From contig JAEWCA010000571.1 in the NCBI GenBank assembly GCA_023390875.1, forward strand, positions 1-5,381: 5,381 nucleotides of DNA, read 5' to 3'. This document shows positions 4,843 through 5,381 of the stretch, piece by piece; position 1 is the first letter of the stretch; every line of letters begins with the position of its first letter. A model generated the notes under the pieces. That model had not been told where the DNA came from and made no database searches. It saw only the letters and a list, made by a program, of their open reading frames with translations. Made by a program: the position numbers and the translations under genes. The stretch is from Actinomycetes bacterium. GTDB taxonomy: Bacteria > Actinomycetota > Actinomycetes > Actinomycetales > Cellulomonadaceae.

Positions 4843-5381
4843 ATGCCGCTCCTCGGACCCCTCGTCGCGTACCCGCCCACCCCGCGCACGGCCGACGGAG
4901 AGGTCGCCGAGCCGGCGCTCGCGGCCCTGGTCGACCGGGCGGTGCGTGCGGGCGTGGACGGCGTCGCGGTGCTCGGGTCGACGGGCGGGGCGGCCTACCA
5001 GGACCGCGCGCAGCGGCGGCGGGTCGTGGAGGTGGCGGCCGAGGCGGTGGGCGGCCGGGTGCCCCTGGTCGCGGGGATCGGTGCGACGACGACGCAGGCG
5101 GTGCTCGCCCACGCACGGGACGCGGCTGCGGCTGACGCGTTCCTGCTGGGGACCGTGTCGTACCTGCCGCTCACCGACGACGAGGTCGTGGGCCTGTACG
5201 CGGACGTGACGCGGGCCGTCGACCGGCCCGTGTGGGCGTACCACAACCCGATGACGACGCGGTTCTCGTTCAGCGTCGAGACGATGCTGCGGGTCGCGGC
5301 GCTGCCGGGCGTCCGCGGCGTCAAGGACCGGGGGAACGACGCGGCCGAGGTCCGGGCGCGGGCGACGGCGCTGCTCGCCGG
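4843..5381 (+). CDS. DapA-superfamily (dihydrodipicolinate synthase/N-acetylneuraminate lyase) aldolase, 3'-truncated
   Basis: An open frame of 179 codons with no stop before the window ends; family members are about 300 residues, so roughly the N-terminal 60% is present. These are class I TIM-barrel aldolases/lyases that form a Schiff base with a keto acid, usually pyruvate. Visible landmarks: GPLVAYPPTP at the first strand, GSTG at 45-48 (the GTTGE loop of the family), GIGATTTQ, SYLPL with Tyr107, YHNP with Tyr133, and GVKD with the Schiff-base Lys161. Tyr107, Tyr133 and Lys161 fall on the same numbers as in E. coli DapA. Differences: the Glu of GTTGE is Gly49, and Arg138, which holds the aspartate-semialdehyde carboxylate in true DHDPS, is Thr138, with an Arg two residues later. 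This points to a paralogue acting on another substrate rather than the lysine-pathway enzyme. The ATG at 4843 is supported by the family N-terminus and the TACTCT element in front. Confidence 0.88.
   Translation, partial: MPLLGPLVAYPPTPRTADGEVAEPALAALVDRAVRAGVDGVAVLGSTGGAAYQDRAQRRRVVEVAAEAVGGRVPLVAGIGATTTQAVLAHARDAAAADAFLLGTVSYLPLTDDEVVGLYADVTRAVDRPVWAYHNPMTTRFSFSVETMLRVAALPGVRGVKDRGNDAAEVRARATALLA

Noticed and set aside
3619..5244. Long minus-strand open frame (~541 codons)
   Set aside because: Low-complexity Arg/His/Asp/Ala-rich translation spanning three unrelated plus-strand genes and the gap; typical of antisense shadows in high-GC DNA.
1..5381. CRISPR, tRNA/rRNA, transposase, integrase or phage genes
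   Set aside because: No repeat-spacer pattern, RNA-gene signature or recombinase motif was seen on either strand.

Overview
The window is about 5.4 kb of very GC-rich DNA with strong G/C preference at third codon positions, frequent GTG starts and tightly packed genes on one strand. This points to a high-GC actinobacterium. A Cellulomonas-like member of the Micrococcales is my best guess from the style of the proteins, but that is inference and not shown by a marker gene. The first ~20 bases are AT-rich, unlike everything else, and look like leftover Tn5/Nextera mosaic-end adapter, so the left edge is probably a contig end.

Region 1 (about 20-3983) is a three-gene signalling operon joined by two identical 4-base GTGA stop/start overlaps. 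(a) The 3' part of a small single-domain PPM (SpoIIE/RsbX-like) serine phosphatase. (b) A hybrid sensor histidine kinase of about 587 residues, with a degenerate RsbT-like ATPase domain at its N-terminus, a signalling coiled coil containing an 18-residue tandem repeat, HisKA, HATPase and a C-terminal receiver. (c) A response regulator with receiver, GAF-like and SpoIIE-type PPM phosphatase domains (547 residues). Known RsbRST stressosome modules carry RsbX-like phosphatases and in many bacteria are linked to two-component outputs. The RsbR/S/T genes would be expected just upstream, outside the window. The layout suggests that partner switching (Ser/Thr phosphorylation of STAS proteins) and a His-Asp relay are wired together, ending in a receiver-controlled phosphatase that probably acts on an anti-anti-sigma (STAS) protein.

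Region 2 (3984-4821): a 109-base gap with less biased base composition, an inverted repeat and a doubtful 33-codon ORF, then an unrecognised two-helix membrane protein with four cysteines in its predicted extracytoplasmic domain. A strong GC-rich hairpin lies over the last codons of that gene.

Region 3 (4822-5381): a promoter-like TACTCT placed for a leaderless transcript, then the first 179 codons of a DapA-superfamily aldolase/lyase that runs off the right edge. It keeps Tyr107, Tyr133 and Lys161 in E. coli DapA numbering but lacks the Arg138 typical of true dihydrodipicolinate synthase. No tRNA, rRNA, CRISPR, transposase or phage gene is visible.
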